Positions 8,322 through 17,360 of a DNA stretch of 64,000 nt are shown here, in pieces. The position numbers and the translations under genes were made by a program. This DNA is from Methylacidimicrobium sp. B4 (GTDB lineage: Bacteria; Verrucomicrobiota; Verrucomicrobiia; Methylacidiphilales; Methylacidiphilaceae), in assembly GCF_017310545.1 (NCBI RefSeq), contig NZ_CP066203.1, forward strand, positions 1,302,001 through 1,366,000, written 5' to 3'. Positions within the stretch are counted from its first letter, which is position 1; each line of letters starts with the position of its first letter. The notes beneath the pieces are model-generated. The model did no database searches. It was not told the DNA's origin and was given only the letters and a program-made list of their open reading frames with translations.

Positions 8322-9629
8322 ATGACTCGCTGGCACGGCGCTAACTATTCTCCTTTCGATGTCCTTACCGTGATCCTGGGCGGAGGTGCCGGCACGCGCC
8401 TCTTCCCCCTCACCAAGGAACGGGCGAAGCCCGCAGTCCCCCTGGCCGGGAAGTATCGGCTCGTCGACATCCCCATCAGCCTCGCGATCCACTCGGACCT
8501 CAAGCGGATCTTCATCCTGACCCAGTTCCAGAGCTCCTCGCTGCACCGACATATCCAGCAGAGCTATCGGTTTGACGACTACTCCCAGGGGTTCGTCGAG
8601 CTCCTGGCCGCGCAGCAGACCATGAAGGGCGCCTACTGGTACCAGGGCACCGCCGACGCGGTAAGGCAGAACCTGAGCCATTTCACGAGCCATCCGCATG
8701 AGCTGATCCTGATCCTGGCGGGCGATCAGCTCTATCGGATGGACTTCCGGGCGTTGATCGAGCAGCATGTGGCGAGCTGCGCGGATCTGACCGTAGCCGT
8801 GACTCCGGTGGATCAAAGCCGGGTCAGCGGTTTTGGGATCGTGCAAGTCACCGAGGAGCGCCGGATCGCTTCTTTCGTCGAAAAGCCGAAGGATCCCTCG
8901 CTCCTCACGAAACTGGCCATCGGCGATCCATTCGTCTCGCTGCTCCGCCTTCCCGCCAAGGAGCCCCAATACTGGGCCTCCACCGGAATCTATCTCTTCA
9001 ACCGGAAGGTTCTGACCAACGCCTTGACGGGCGGAGAGCCGGATTTCGGCAAGGATGTCATCCCACGGCTGATCCCAAGCCACAGGGTTTTCGCCTACGT
9101 CCACTCGGGGTATTGGGAAGACATCGGCACGATTCGCGCCTTTTACGAAGCGAACCTCGATCTGTGCGAGCCCCATCCGAAGTTCGATTTCTACGACAGC
9201 CGACTGCCGATCTACACAAGGGCCCGCTATCTTCCTAGCTCGAAGATCTCCCGCGCGGAGATCTCCGGTTCGCTCATCGCCGAGGGCAGCGTCATCGCGG
9301 ATGCAAAAATCGAGCACTCGCTCATCGGCATCCGAAGCATCGTCCTCCCTGGGGCCACGATCAAGGACACCTTGCTTCTCGGGAACGACCTCTACGAGAC
9401 CGATTCGCAAGCGCTGGGGGCGGAAGGACGCGGCCTTCCCAGGATGGGCATCGGCCGGAACAGCTTCCTGGAGGGAACGATCGTCGACAAGAACACCCGC
9501 GTGGGCGACAATGTGCGGATCTCCCCCAAAGGGAAGCCCGCAAACATGGATGGAGACTGCTTCTTCATCCGAGATGGACTGGTCATCATCCCTCGCGGCG
9601 GGATCGTGCCCCATGGAACGGTGATCTAA
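8322..9629 (+). CDS. glgC: Glucose-1-phosphate adenylyltransferase
   Basis: Makes ADP-glucose from glucose-1-phosphate and ATP for glycogen synthesis. Signature pieces: LGGGAGTRLFPLTKERAKPAVPLAGKYR at the start (pyrophosphorylase motif, here split for reading as GGGAGTRLFPLT then KPAVP), YQGTADAVRQ, LAGDQLYRMD, the sugar-phosphate motif VEKPKD, and YWEDIGTIRAFYEANL. A left-handed beta-helix tail follows from about residue 300. 435 residues from the ATG at 8322 (MTRWHGANYS); the in-frame ATG at 8277 would overlap the divergent glmS start region and is less likely. Some bacteria store carbon as glycogen under nitrogen limitation; the gene is consistent with that, nothing more. Confidence 0.95.
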   Translation: MTRWHGANYSPFDVLTVILGGGAGTRLFPLTKERAKPAVPLAGKYRLVDIPISLAIHSDLKRIFILTQFQSSSLHRHIQQSYRFDDYSQGFVELLAAQQTMKGAYWYQGTADAVRQNLSHFTSHPHELILILAGDQLYRMDFRALIEQHVASCADLTVAVTPVDQSRVSGFGIVQVTEERRIASFVEKPKDPSLLTKLAIGDPFVSLLRLPAKEPQYWASTGIYLFNRKVLTNALTGGEPDFGKDVIPRLIPSHRVFAYVHSGYWEDIGTIRAFYEANLDLCEPHPKFDFYDSRLPIYTRARYLPSSKISRAEISGSLIAEGSVIADAKIEHSLIGIRSIVLPGATIKDTLLLGNDLYETDSQALGAEGRGLPRMGIGRNSFLEGTIVDKNTRVGDNVRISPKGKPANMDGDCFFIRDGLVIIPRGGIVPHGTVI

Positions 9630-9728
9630 AAAGCGGGCGTTCGCCTCCCCGGCCCCGAGCGAGGCGCTCCCTTCTGCGATTCGGGCAGAGGCCAACTTTT
9701 GCTTTGCCTGAACCTTTTTTCTCGACAA

Positions 9729-10721
9729 ATGATGTGCATGGTCACTTCCGAGCATAGCCGCCGCCGGCAGGCGATCCGATGCCGCTGCGCCGGTACCTGC
9801 TACCCGGCAGACGAGCGACGGGCGCTCTCCTATTTCCGTTCGTTCTTTTCCCAGCCGGGTGCAGCCCCTTTGCCCCCCCCTTCTGCGCAAGGCCCAACCG
9901 ATCTTCTCGGTGTTCTCTCTCCTCACATCGACTTCCGCGTCAGCCCGAAGGCGTACACGCATGCGTTCGCGCCGCTGGCGAACGCTCCAGAAGCGGAGGT
10001 CTACCTCATCCTGGGTGTGGGCCACCGGTCGAGGCTCGAATGGAGCATCGACGACCGGGATCTGCTTACCCCGCTCGGCCGTGCCCTCTGCGAGATCGAG
10101 TCGATCGAATGGCTGCGACACCAGGTCGAATTTCCCTGCGAGGATCCGGAGGCCCACGATGGCGAACATTCGATCGAGTTTCCCGTCGTGCTCTTGCAAG
10201 CGTTGCGCGCCTTCCGAGGCGACGATCGCCCGGTCCGCTTCCTTCCCCTTCTTTGCAGCGGACTCTCCGATTCGGTGGCTCAGGGAAGGGCTCCGTCCGC
10301 CGGCTCGTCGTTCGAACGGATCGCGACGGCCCTGCATTCCCTTCGGCGCGCTTACGGAGAGCGCATGCGGTTGATCGTCAGCATCGACGGGTGCCACATG
10401 GGCCCGCGCTTCGGCCATCCCTTTACGATCACCCCTCTTCTCTTAAGGCAGACCCGACTTTGGGAGGAGGAGCTTTGGCGAACGGTGGAACATCGCGATC
10501 TCTCCGCTTTTTTTACCCACCTCGGGCGCGAAGGCAATGTACGTTACTTTGATGGAGTCGGCGCTCTCGCCCTGCTCCTTCGGATCACCGACACGGATGC
10601 AGGGCTGGAACGCACCTATTATGAACAATGGTTTGAGGATTCGGATCGATCCGTGGTTACCTTCACAAGCGGCTTGTGGCGGCGGGCCGAAAGACGAGCG
10701 AACGGAGGAGCAGTGGCATGA
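9729..10721 (+). CDS. amrB: Memo-family protein (AmmeMemoRadiSam system protein B)
   Basis: Member of the Memo family, related to class III extradiol dioxygenases; the bacterial role is not established. Family landmarks are AGTCYPADER near the N-terminus, SPHIDFRVSPKAYTHAF, ILGVGHRSR, and HDGEHSIEFPVVLLQAL. The metal-site histidine positions expected in such folds (SPHID, GVGH, GEHSIEF) are present, but no catalytic claim follows. About 330 residues. The start is uncertain among ATGs at 9729, 9732 and 9738, none with a clear Shine-Dalgarno. The usual AMMECR1 and radical-SAM partners are not adjacent. It overlaps the gltX start by ATGA, so the two are translationally coupled, which is an unusual pairing. 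Confidence 0.8.
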   Translation: MMCMVTSEHSRRRQAIRCRCAGTCYPADERRALSYFRSFFSQPGAAPLPPPSAQGPTDLLGVLSPHIDFRVSPKAYTHAFAPLANAPEAEVYLILGVGHRSRLEWSIDDRDLLTPLGRALCEIESIEWLRHQVEFPCEDPEAHDGEHSIEFPVVLLQALRAFRGDDRPVRFLPLLCSGLSDSVAQGRAPSAGSSFERIATALHSLRRAYGERMRLIVSIDGCHMGPRFGHPFTITPLLLRQTRLWEEELWRTVEHRDLSAFFTHLGREGNVRYFDGVGALALLLRITDTDAGLERTYYEQWFEDSDRSVVTFTSGLWRRAERRANGGAVA

Positions 10722-12049
10722 GTAGCATTCGCGTCCGTTTCGCCCCTTCCCCTACCGGTTATCTTCACGTCGGCGGAGCGCGGACCGCCCTCTTCAACTG
10801 GCTCTATGCCCGTCACACGAAAGGTACGTTCGTGCTACGCATCGAGGATACCGATCGGGCCCGAAACACCCCGGAGGCGGTGCGCGTCCTCTTCGAGGGG
10901 CTCCAGTGGCTCGGGCTCGACTGGGATGAAGGGCCGCTGCCCGATGGGAGCGTGCGCGGGGACCGAGGCCCCTACTTTCAAAGCGAGCGGAGCGCCATCT
11001 ACGATCGGGCGCTGCGGCTGCTTCTCGATCGCAATCAAGCATACGAAAGCGACGGGGCGATCCGCTTCCGGATGCCACGGAAGAAGATCGTCGTCGAGGA
11101 CCTGATCTGCGGGGAAGTCGGGTTCGACTGCACCCTCGAGCAGGATTTCGTGATTCAACGAAAGGACGGATCTCCGGTATTCCATCTCGTCAACGTCGTC
11201 GACGATCTGGACATGGGAATCAGCCATGTGATCCGAGGAGAAGATCATCTCTCGAACACGCCCAAGCATCTGGCGCTCGCCGCCGCCTTGGGTGGGACCG
11301 CACCTCGCTACGCCCACATTCCGCTCATCTTGAACCGGAGCGGCTCCAAGATGAGCAAGCGCGACCTCGGGGCTTCCCTCAGCGAGTATCTCGACGGTGG
11401 CTATCTCCCGCAGGCGGTCCGCAACTACCTCTGCCTCCTCGGGTGGTCGCTCCGGGAGAACCGCGAGCTCTTTTCGATCGAGGAGGCGGTGGAGAGATTC
11501 GAGCTTGGCCAGATTCACCGGAGCAACGCCCGCTTCGACGCCGACAAGCTCCTCTGGATGAATGGGAGCTACTTACGAAGCCTGAGCCCTCAGGAGATCC
11601 TGCCGCACGCTGAGAGGTGGCTCGAGAGCGCCGGATACCCAACCGGGAAATGGGCGCCCGGCTACCTCCAAGAGGTCGTCCTCTTGGTCAAGGAGAAGGT
11701 AAAGACGGGGAAGGAGCTTGTCGAATGGGCCCGCCCGTTTCTCGAGGAAGAGGTCCGTTTCCAACCGAGTGCCGTCAAGCGGTTCTTGAACCCGGACGGC
11801 ATCCGGGCGCTCCGAGAGCTCCTGGCCGATCTCTCCGCTGCACCCGACTTCGCCCCCTCCGCGCTCGAAGCTCGTTTTCACAGCCTCGCCCAGGTGCACG
11901 GAACCAGCGTTCGGACCTACGTCCATCCCGCGCGCGTCGCCACGACGGGCCGCGAAGTAGGCCCGAGCCTCTATCCCACCCTGACGATCCTCGGCAAAGA
12001 TCGGGTGCTCCAGCGCCTCCGGAGAGCGATCGAGACCGTTGCCTCATGA
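10718..12049 (+). CDS. gltX: Glutamyl-tRNA synthetase
   Basis: Class I aminoacyl-tRNA synthetase charging tRNA-Glu, which here also supplies the C5 haem pathway that begins with hemA in this window. The ATG at 10718 overlaps the upstream stop (ATGA) and gives the expected N-terminus MSSIRVRFAPSPTG. The HIGH-type motif is PTGYLHVGGARTA. The KMSKS loop is GSKMSKRDLGAS. RIEDTDRAR is also conserved. 443 residues, somewhat shorter than the typical 465-500, with the compact C-terminal anticodon-binding region ending in LRRAIETVAS. Whether it is discriminating or also charges tRNA-Gln cannot be told from sequence; a GatB/YqeY-domain protein is present, but that is not gatB. Confidence 0.96.
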   Translation: MSSIRVRFAPSPTGYLHVGGARTALFNWLYARHTKGTFVLRIEDTDRARNTPEAVRVLFEGLQWLGLDWDEGPLPDGSVRGDRGPYFQSERSAIYDRALRLLLDRNQAYESDGAIRFRMPRKKIVVEDLICGEVGFDCTLEQDFVIQRKDGSPVFHLVNVVDDLDMGISHVIRGEDHLSNTPKHLALAAALGGTAPRYAHIPLILNRSGSKMSKRDLGASLSEYLDGGYLPQAVRNYLCLLGWSLRENRELFSIEEAVERFELGQIHRSNARFDADKLLWMNGSYLRSLSPQEILPHAERWLESAGYPTGKWAPGYLQEVVLLVKEKVKTGKELVEWARPFLEEEVRFQPSAVKRFLNPDGIRALRELLADLSAAPDFAPSALEARFHSLAQVHGTSVRTYVHPARVATTGREVGPSLYPTLTILGKDRVLQRLRRAIETVAS

Positions 12050-12660
12050 CATGGGCCAATCGAATCACCGTCTTGCGCATGCTCTGCGTCCCAGCGATGG
12101 CTGTCATTCTCTGGCAGTACAGCAGGAGCCAAACGGCCGGATCGGCTGACGAGCGCCTTCGGATTGCAGGATTCTCCCTCTTTCTGGCCGCAGCGCTGAG
12201 CGACGCCCTCGACGGATTCATCGCCAGGCACTGGAGACAACAGAGCCGCTTGGGAAGGGTGCTCGACCCGCTGGCGGACAAGCTGCTCCTGCTGATCTCC
12301 CTCCTCTGCGTGACTACCCTTCCGTCCCCCCGGTCGGCTCCTCTTCCGCTCTGGCTCCTTGTCCTGGTAGTGAGCCGGGACGGCTTCCTCCTCGGGGGAA
12401 TCGCCTTTCTGCGTCTCCTCAAGAGAGAGGTGCCCATCCATCCGCACTGGACGGGCAAGACCGCTACGTTCTTCGCTTTCCTGACCGTGGCGGCGGCTCT
12501 CCTGCAGCTTCCTTGGGCAATCGCCTCCTGTTGGATCGCGGCCGGCTTCCTGATCGCATCGGCCGGAGTGTACTTCTCGACCGGATTGCGCATCCTGGGC
12601 CAAAGTGGCTCCTGCCTTCCTCTCCCTTCCTCACGCAGCGGAAGCACCAGCCTTCGGTAG
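12046..12660 (+). CDS. pgsA: CDP-diacylglycerol-glycerol-3-phosphate phosphatidyltransferase
   Basis: Integral membrane CDP-alcohol phosphotransferase, most like PgsA of phosphatidylglycerol synthesis. The diagnostic motif D-G-x2-A-R-x8-G-x3-D-x3-D is complete in DALDGFIARHW followed by GRVLDPLADK. The ATG at 12046 overlaps the gltX stop (ATGA) and opens with MTWANRITVLRMLC, the standard PgsA start. 204 residues with about five to six membrane segments. A much longer open frame continues upstream inside gltX; it is a shadow. Substrate (glycerol-3-phosphate versus another alcohol) is inferred from the N-terminus and gene size. Confidence 0.9.
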   Translation: MTWANRITVLRMLCVPAMAVILWQYSRSQTAGSADERLRIAGFSLFLAAALSDALDGFIARHWRQQSRLGRVLDPLADKLLLLISLLCVTTLPSPRSAPLPLWLLVLVVSRDGFLLGGIAFLRLLKREVPIHPHWTGKTATFFAFLTVAAALLQLPWAIASCWIAAGFLIASAGVYFSTGLRILGQSGSCLPLPSSRSGSTSLR

Positions 12661-12672
12661 CCGGAATGGCCT

Positions 12673-14094
12673 ATGCGAACCTTCGTCATCGTGGGACGGA
12701 CCAACGTGGGAAAGTCGACCCTATTCAATCGGCTCTGCGGCAAAGAGATCGCATTGACCCACTCCGAGCCTGGAGTGACGCGGGATCCTCTTTTGACTCG
12801 TGTCCGGCTGGGTGGCAAAGCGGCGCTCCTGGTCGACACGGGCGGAGTCACCTTTTCGAGCGAAGGCAAGGAGCAGGCCGTGACCGACCTTGCGTTTGCC
12901 GCTCTCGACCAGGCCACCGATCTCCTTCTCGTTCTCGACTGCCGGTCGGGCCTCACTCCGCTCGATCGGGAAATTGCCAGGCATCTGCGCAAGCTTGGCA
13001 AGCCGGTATGGGTGATCGCCAACAAAGTCGACGACGAAAGGCTCGACCCTCTCGCCGCCGAGCTATCCGAGCTCGGGTTCGGTGAGCCGATCCTGGTCTC
13101 CGCCGCGCATAATCGCGGCATTCGCCGCCTGCGCGAGACCCTGATGGGCGAGCGGGACTCTCTCCCCTCCGCTTTGACTCGCGCGGAAGAGCCGGCGCGA
13201 CGGCTCGCCCTCCTGGGGCGCCCCAATGTGGGTAAATCGACCCTGGTGAACGCCCTCCTCGGGGAATCCCGACTGCTGGTCGCTCCCGAGCCCGGGACCA
13301 CCCACGACGCCATCGACATCGAGCTGACTTGGCGCAACCGGCGGCTCCTTCTCATCGATACGGCGGGACTGGCCCCGCGGCACAAGCAGCGCCAGGGGCT
13401 GGAGGAGAAAACCGCCGGACGTTCTCTCCACGCGCTCGCCCGATCCCACGTGGCGATCCTCGTGCTCGACAGCCACAAGGGCATCACTCGCCAAGACAAG
13501 AAGATTGCCGGCTGGATTCAGCGGATCGGCCGGCCTTGCGTGATCGCCCTCAACAAGTGGGACCTCCTCTCGGGACCGGCTGGACGGAAGGAAACGGAGG
13601 CCAAGCTGGCCGATGCGGTGAGGCGCGAGTTGCCCCTGCTCTCCTTCGCTCCCGTTGTTCCTCTGAGCGCCCGGGAGGGCACCCACCTCGACCGCTTGCT
13701 CGAGACCAGCCTTCGAGTCGACGACGAAGCCAAGCGGGAGATCTCGACCGGAGCGCTCAATCGGTTTTTCCAAAAAGTCCAGCGCCGCCTCCCCCCACCG
13801 AGCTCCGGCGGGAAGCGCCTCAAGATCTATTACGCCCTCAATGAAGCGCCGCGAGACGCAGCCTCCGCCGGTCCCTTTCGTCTACGCCTCTACGTCAACG
13901 ATCCGAAGCTTCGGGTCGACTCCTACGAGCGCTTCCTGGAAGCCCAGATCCGGAAGGAATTTCCGCTCCTGGGACGTCCCGTTCACTGGAGCTGGAAAAA
14001 GGCGGAGGGAAGGGGAAGAGCCTTCAGCGGGAAGCGGCCGGCTCCCCTCCATCCAAGCCGAAGAAGGAAAAAATCCTCGCGCGAACCAGCGTAA
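12673..14094 (+). CDS. der: Ribosome-associated GTPase Der (EngA)
   Basis: Tandem GTPase needed for assembly of the 50S ribosomal subunit. Two G domains are clear. The first has GRTNVGKST, DTGG and NKVD; the second has GRPNVGKST, DTAGL and NKWD. A KH-like C-terminal domain follows, with LKIYYALNEA and FRLRLYVNDP. 473 residues, usual for Der. The basic tail (RRRKKSSREPA) continues past the KH domain and runs 71 bases into the 3' end of the convergent ATPase gene on the other strand. It follows pgsA by 12 bases and is probably in the same transcript as Memo-gltX-pgsA. Confidence 0.95.
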   Translation: MRTFVIVGRTNVGKSTLFNRLCGKEIALTHSEPGVTRDPLLTRVRLGGKAALLVDTGGVTFSSEGKEQAVTDLAFAALDQATDLLLVLDCRSGLTPLDREIARHLRKLGKPVWVIANKVDDERLDPLAAELSELGFGEPILVSAAHNRGIRRLRETLMGERDSLPSALTRAEEPARRLALLGRPNVGKSTLVNALLGESRLLVAPEPGTTHDAIDIELTWRNRRLLLIDTAGLAPRHKQRQGLEEKTAGRSLHALARSHVAILVLDSHKGITRQDKKIAGWIQRIGRPCVIALNKWDLLSGPAGRKETEAKLADAVRRELPLLSFAPVVPLSAREGTHLDRLLETSLRVDDEAKREISTGALNRFFQKVQRRLPPPSSGGKRLKIYYALNEAPRDAASAGPFRLRLYVNDPKLRVDSYERFLEAQIRKEFPLLGRPVHWSWKKAEGRGRAFSGKRPAPLHPSRRRKKSSREPA

Positions 14095-16462
14095 GCATGC
14101 CCAGGAAGATCGCAAGGACCCCAAGGAGAGCGGTCACGATCGGCCACGGCAAGGGAGCCATGCCGACCCCGATCGTCGCCAGGAAGGCCACGAGCACCAT
14201 CCCTCCGAGGGAAGAGATCAAGAGCCAGAATCCGGGCCGCGGGCCCGCCATCCGCCGACGCTCGCGGACGACATAGACCATCCCCTGCCCGGAAAAAGCG
14301 AGCCAGGCGAAGATGAGAGTCTGCAGATGGTCGGTGTCGAGCCCGAGCCAATGGACCCCGAGCCAGAAGATCGTGCAGGAGAGAGCCAGGAGGCAGATCG
14401 CGAAGCTCCCGGCGGCCAGCACGACGGAGCGGATCGGCCAGCGCCGGCAGCGGACCGGAATCCGAACGCGGTCAGAGGCGAGGGACATCGTAATGAAATC
14501 GTTCGTCAGGAGGAGAAGGACCCCCAGAAAGGGCGTAAGAAGGAAGATGCCCGCGGAGAAGAGACCAATGGTGAGGAAGACCGCCACTTCCACTGTCTTG
14601 ATGATCTTGTTCAGAATGTAGGTCAGCATTCGCTCGTAGATTTCCCGGCTCGTCTCGACGGCGGCGACGATATCCATCAGCCCTGGATTGGTGAGGGCGA
14701 TGCTCGCCGCCTCCCGTGCGACGTCGCAGGCGCTGCTCACCGCGATTCCCACGTCGGCCTGCCGGAGTGCCGGCGCATCATTGACCCCGTCGCCGGTCAT
14801 CCCGGTGACATGGCCGGCCTTCTGCAGGCGGTCAACGATCTGAAACTTCTCTTCCGGAAAGACATTTGCGAAAATGTCGCACGAATCGAGCGAATCGTTC
14901 TCACCAGCCGATGGGGGAATCGGGCTAGGACAGACTCGCAAGCCGATTCCGACTTGGCGCGCGACCGCGAGGGCTGCCGGCACCGCATCCCCGGTCACGA
15001 GCAGCACTCGGATTCCCAGATCCTGCAGTCGGGCGACCAAGCTCTGGGAATCATTCCGGACGGGATCGGAAAAACCGAGAAAGCCCGCAAGCCGCAACCG
15101 CTCCGGACTGCCCGACGCCACAGCCAGGACACGCAGACCCCGAGACGAAAGGGTTTCGACCGTCTGGGCGACTGCTGCGGAAAAGCCGCCCACAGTGCGC
15201 TCTATGGCGCTGGGTGCGCCTTTCCAGACGCGAAAATGGTTCCCCTCTCTCTGGAAATCGGCTCCGGAAGATTTTGTCGAAGGATCGAATGGAATGAAGG
15301 AGAGCTGGCTCTCCTCTGGCAAAGAGAGTTGCTCTCTTTTTGCCAGGGCGAAAATGGCGCGGTCGAGCGGGTCCTCGCTCGCTTCCAGGGAAGCCATTGC
15401 TCCCCAGGTCAGAAGCTCCTCCCTCGCGACGGGAGCAAGAGGCACCACGTCGAGGAGAACGGCTTCGTTATTCGTGATCGTTCCCGTCTTGTCGGCGAGC
15501 AAGATGTCCATCGTCGCCGCATTCTCGACGGCGGCCAGTCGACGGACGAGCACCCCCCTCCTGGCCAGCTCCTGGGCCCCCAGCGCGCTTGCGATCGCAA
15601 AGGTCGCCGGCAGAGCGGCCGGTACGGAGGTGATCAGAAGCACCAGCGCGAAGGGCAGGACTTCCGATAGAGGAAGGGCGTGGACCAGCCCGTAGCCAAA
15701 GACCAGGATCACCAGGACCGCATCGATCCCGACCAGCCAGCGAACGATCCGAAAAATCGTCTGCTCTACTTGACTCGGGGCCCTGGCCGACGACACGAGG
15801 CCCGCGATTCTCCCGAAGGAAGTCCTCGGTCCCGTGGCGAAGACTTCGCCGGTCGCCTCTCCCGTACGGATCACCGACCCGCCGTAGAGGATGTCTCCCG
15901 CTTCCTTCTCTTTGGCAAACGGTTCCCCGGTCAAGGAGGATTCGTCGACCGCCACCGCACCCGATTGCAGCCGCGCATCCGCCGGAACCAGGTCCCCGAC
16001 CCGCAAATGAATCCGATCGCCACGAACAATATCGGTTACGGGAATCCGCTGCCAGCTCCCATCCCGGAAGACGCGAGCCATCCCCACCCATTTTTGGCGG
16101 AGAAGGCTCAACGCTCGCTCCGCTCGATTTTCCTGAAAGAAGGCCAAGGCGGCGGTGAAGCCCAAAAGCAAGCCGATGCCGATCGCGTCTCCAACGCGCC
16201 CCAGGAGCGTTTCCACCGCGATCGCGGCTTCCAGCATCCATGGCACCGGGGACCAAAGCTTGCCCAGGAAGACGAGAAGGGGAGGAGTGCTCCGCTCCGG
16301 AAGCGTGTTGCGCCCCTCCTCGGCCAGCCGTTTCGCGGCTTCCGTACTCGTCAGCCCGACGCTGAGCCCTCCTCCATCCTGCTGGGAAAGATCTCCTTTC
16401 ATCACCGGCTTTTCCGAGACAGGTTCCGGATCCCTCGATCGAGGCTTTGCCCAAGGCCGCAC
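14024..16462 (-). CDS. Plasma-membrane type proton-pumping P-type ATPase (P3A)
   Basis: P-type ATPase that most resembles fungal, plant and archaeal PMA H+-ATPases, which export protons. Up to 812 residues. Landmarks: actuator motif SSLTGEPF, the conserved Pro in ITSVPAALPATF, the phosphorylation motif DKTGTIT (Ile replaces the usual Leu), and MTGDGVNDAPALRQADVGIAV. About ten membrane segments; no N-terminal metal-binding domain and no heavy-metal CPC motif. In an acidophile it would help keep the cytoplasm near neutral, which is inference. The start may be the GTG at 16462 or the ATG at 16402 (MKGDLSQQDGG); neither has a strong ribosome site. Its 3' end overlaps der, convergently. Confidence 0.9.
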   Translation of the reverse strand: MRPWAKPRSRDPEPVSEKPVMKGDLSQQDGGGLSVGLTSTEAAKRLAEEGRNTLPERSTPPLLVFLGKLWSPVPWMLEAAIAVETLLGRVGDAIGIGLLLGFTAALAFFQENRAERALSLLRQKWVGMARVFRDGSWQRIPVTDIVRGDRIHLRVGDLVPADARLQSGAVAVDESSLTGEPFAKEKEAGDILYGGSVIRTGEATGEVFATGPRTSFGRIAGLVSSARAPSQVEQTIFRIVRWLVGIDAVLVILVFGYGLVHALPLSEVLPFALVLLITSVPAALPATFAIASALGAQELARRGVLVRRLAAVENAATMDILLADKTGTITNNEAVLLDVVPLAPVAREELLTWGAMASLEASEDPLDRAIFALAKREQLSLPEESQLSFIPFDPSTKSSGADFQREGNHFRVWKGAPSAIERTVGGFSAAVAQTVETLSSRGLRVLAVASGSPERLRLAGFLGFSDPVRNDSQSLVARLQDLGIRVLLVTGDAVPAALAVARQVGIGLRVCPSPIPPSAGENDSLDSCDIFANVFPEEKFQIVDRLQKAGHVTGMTGDGVNDAPALRQADVGIAVSSACDVAREAASIALTNPGLMDIVAAVETSREIYERMLTYILNKIIKTVEVAVFLTIGLFSAGIFLLTPFLGVLLLLTNDFITMSLASDRVRIPVRCRRWPIRSVVLAAGSFAICLLALSCTIFWLGVHWLGLDTDHLQTLIFAWLAFSGQGMVYVVRERRRMAGPRPGFWLLISSLGGMVLVAFLATIGVGMAPLPWPIVTALLGVLAIFLGMLTLVRARIFSFFGLDGGEPAASR

Positions 16463-16550
16463 GGGAAAAGAGTATCCGTGCGGCTCCGCACCATGCTAGA
16501 TTTCTTCGTTCTCCTCGGCGAAAGAGACGACGAAAAGACCATCGCCCGCG

Positions 16551-17219
16551 ATGACTGCCACTGGTTCCTTCGAGCTTTCTCGCATCCGGGAGACCCTGCT
16601 CCTGATGGCGAGCCTCGCCGCCCGCCATCTGCGCGTAGCTCTCCAAGCCCTCATCGAACGGAACGATTCGCTCGCCGATTGGGTCGAAGCGCAGGACTCC
16701 GAAATCGATTCGCTGGAGGTGAAGGTCGATGACCTGGTCATCACCTACATCGCGACGCACGGCCCCGTGGCCATCGACTGCCGGTTCGTGCTCGTCGCCT
16801 CCAAGATTTCCAGCGATCTGGAAAGGATTGGAGACCAGGCCGTCACGATTGCTCGCCTTGCGCGCCGACTCAACGCGGCACCTCCGCTCAAGCTCCTCTT
16901 CGACATCCCTCGGATGGCGATGGTGGCCGAGGAGATGTATCGCGACGCCATCGACTGCTTCATTGACGCCAAGGCCAAGGAGGCCATCGACATCGTTCGA
17001 CGCGACAAGGAGGTCGACAGTCTCAACAAGAAGCTTTCGGAGGAGCTGCTCCAGGCGATGCGCGACCAGCCGGGGGCGATCCCGCAAGCGACGAACCTCC
17101 TCCTGCTGAGCCGGGCGATCGAACGAATCGCCGACCATGCCAAGAATATCGCCGAAGAGGTCTTTTACCTCTACCGCGCCAGGGACATCCGTCATCGAGG
17201 ACGTACGGAGGCGAGCTAG
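16551..17219 (+). CDS. phoU: PhoU-family phosphate signalling regulator
   Basis: PhoU links the Pst transporter to PhoR and damps the phosphate response. The protein is 222 residues of two similar three-helix bundles, each with the acidic metal-binding E/D repeats: SKISSDLERIGDQAVTIARL in the first half (20 residues) and RAIERIADHAKNIAEEVFY in the second. Start at the ATG at 16551, divergent from the proton ATPase. No pst genes are present here and the nearest phoBR-like pair is at the left edge of the window, so the regulon is dispersed. Immediately after its stop the sequence becomes non-coding and repeat-like. Confidence 0.92.
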   Translation: MTATGSFELSRIRETLLLMASLAARHLRVALQALIERNDSLADWVEAQDSEIDSLEVKVDDLVITYIATHGPVAIDCRFVLVASKISSDLERIGDQAVTIARLARRLNAAPPLKLLFDIPRMAMVAEEMYRDAIDCFIDAKAKEAIDIVRRDKEVDSLNKKLSEELLQAMRDQPGAIPQATNLLLLSRAIERIADHAKNIAEEVFYLYRARDIRHRGRTEAS

Positions 17220-17239
17220 CCAGCCCGCTCCGCGGGAAC

Positions 17240-17360
17240 CCGCTGCCGAGCGCGGGAGATCGGGGCTCCACTCCTTCCCGAGGACGGAGAGGCAGCCGGC
17301 CAGCAGGCGGAGGAGGAAGAAGCGGTTTCGCTCCCACCTGCACTCCGCTCTGTGTTGCCA
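17240..17360 (-). pseudogene. Decayed copy of the small membrane protein at 22.3 kb
   Basis: On the minus strand this stretch reads IGWQHRAECRWERNRFF, a hydrophobic run and GKEWSPDLPRSAAGSR. That matches, residue for residue in spacing, the small protein encoded at 22282-22551 (LGWQHSAQRRRDRNRFF, a longer hydrophobic run, WKEWSPYLPHGATGSR). The bases also match over about 110 positions with scattered differences. Here there is no stop after the final GSR, no plausible start, and the membrane segment is disturbed by Arg, Gly and Cys. I read it as a dead paralogue or repeat remnant sitting directly after phoU. Confidence 0.6.

Noticed and set aside
9640-9680. Terminator after glgC
   Set aside because: CGCCTC and GAGGCG can pair but the loop is long and no T run follows.
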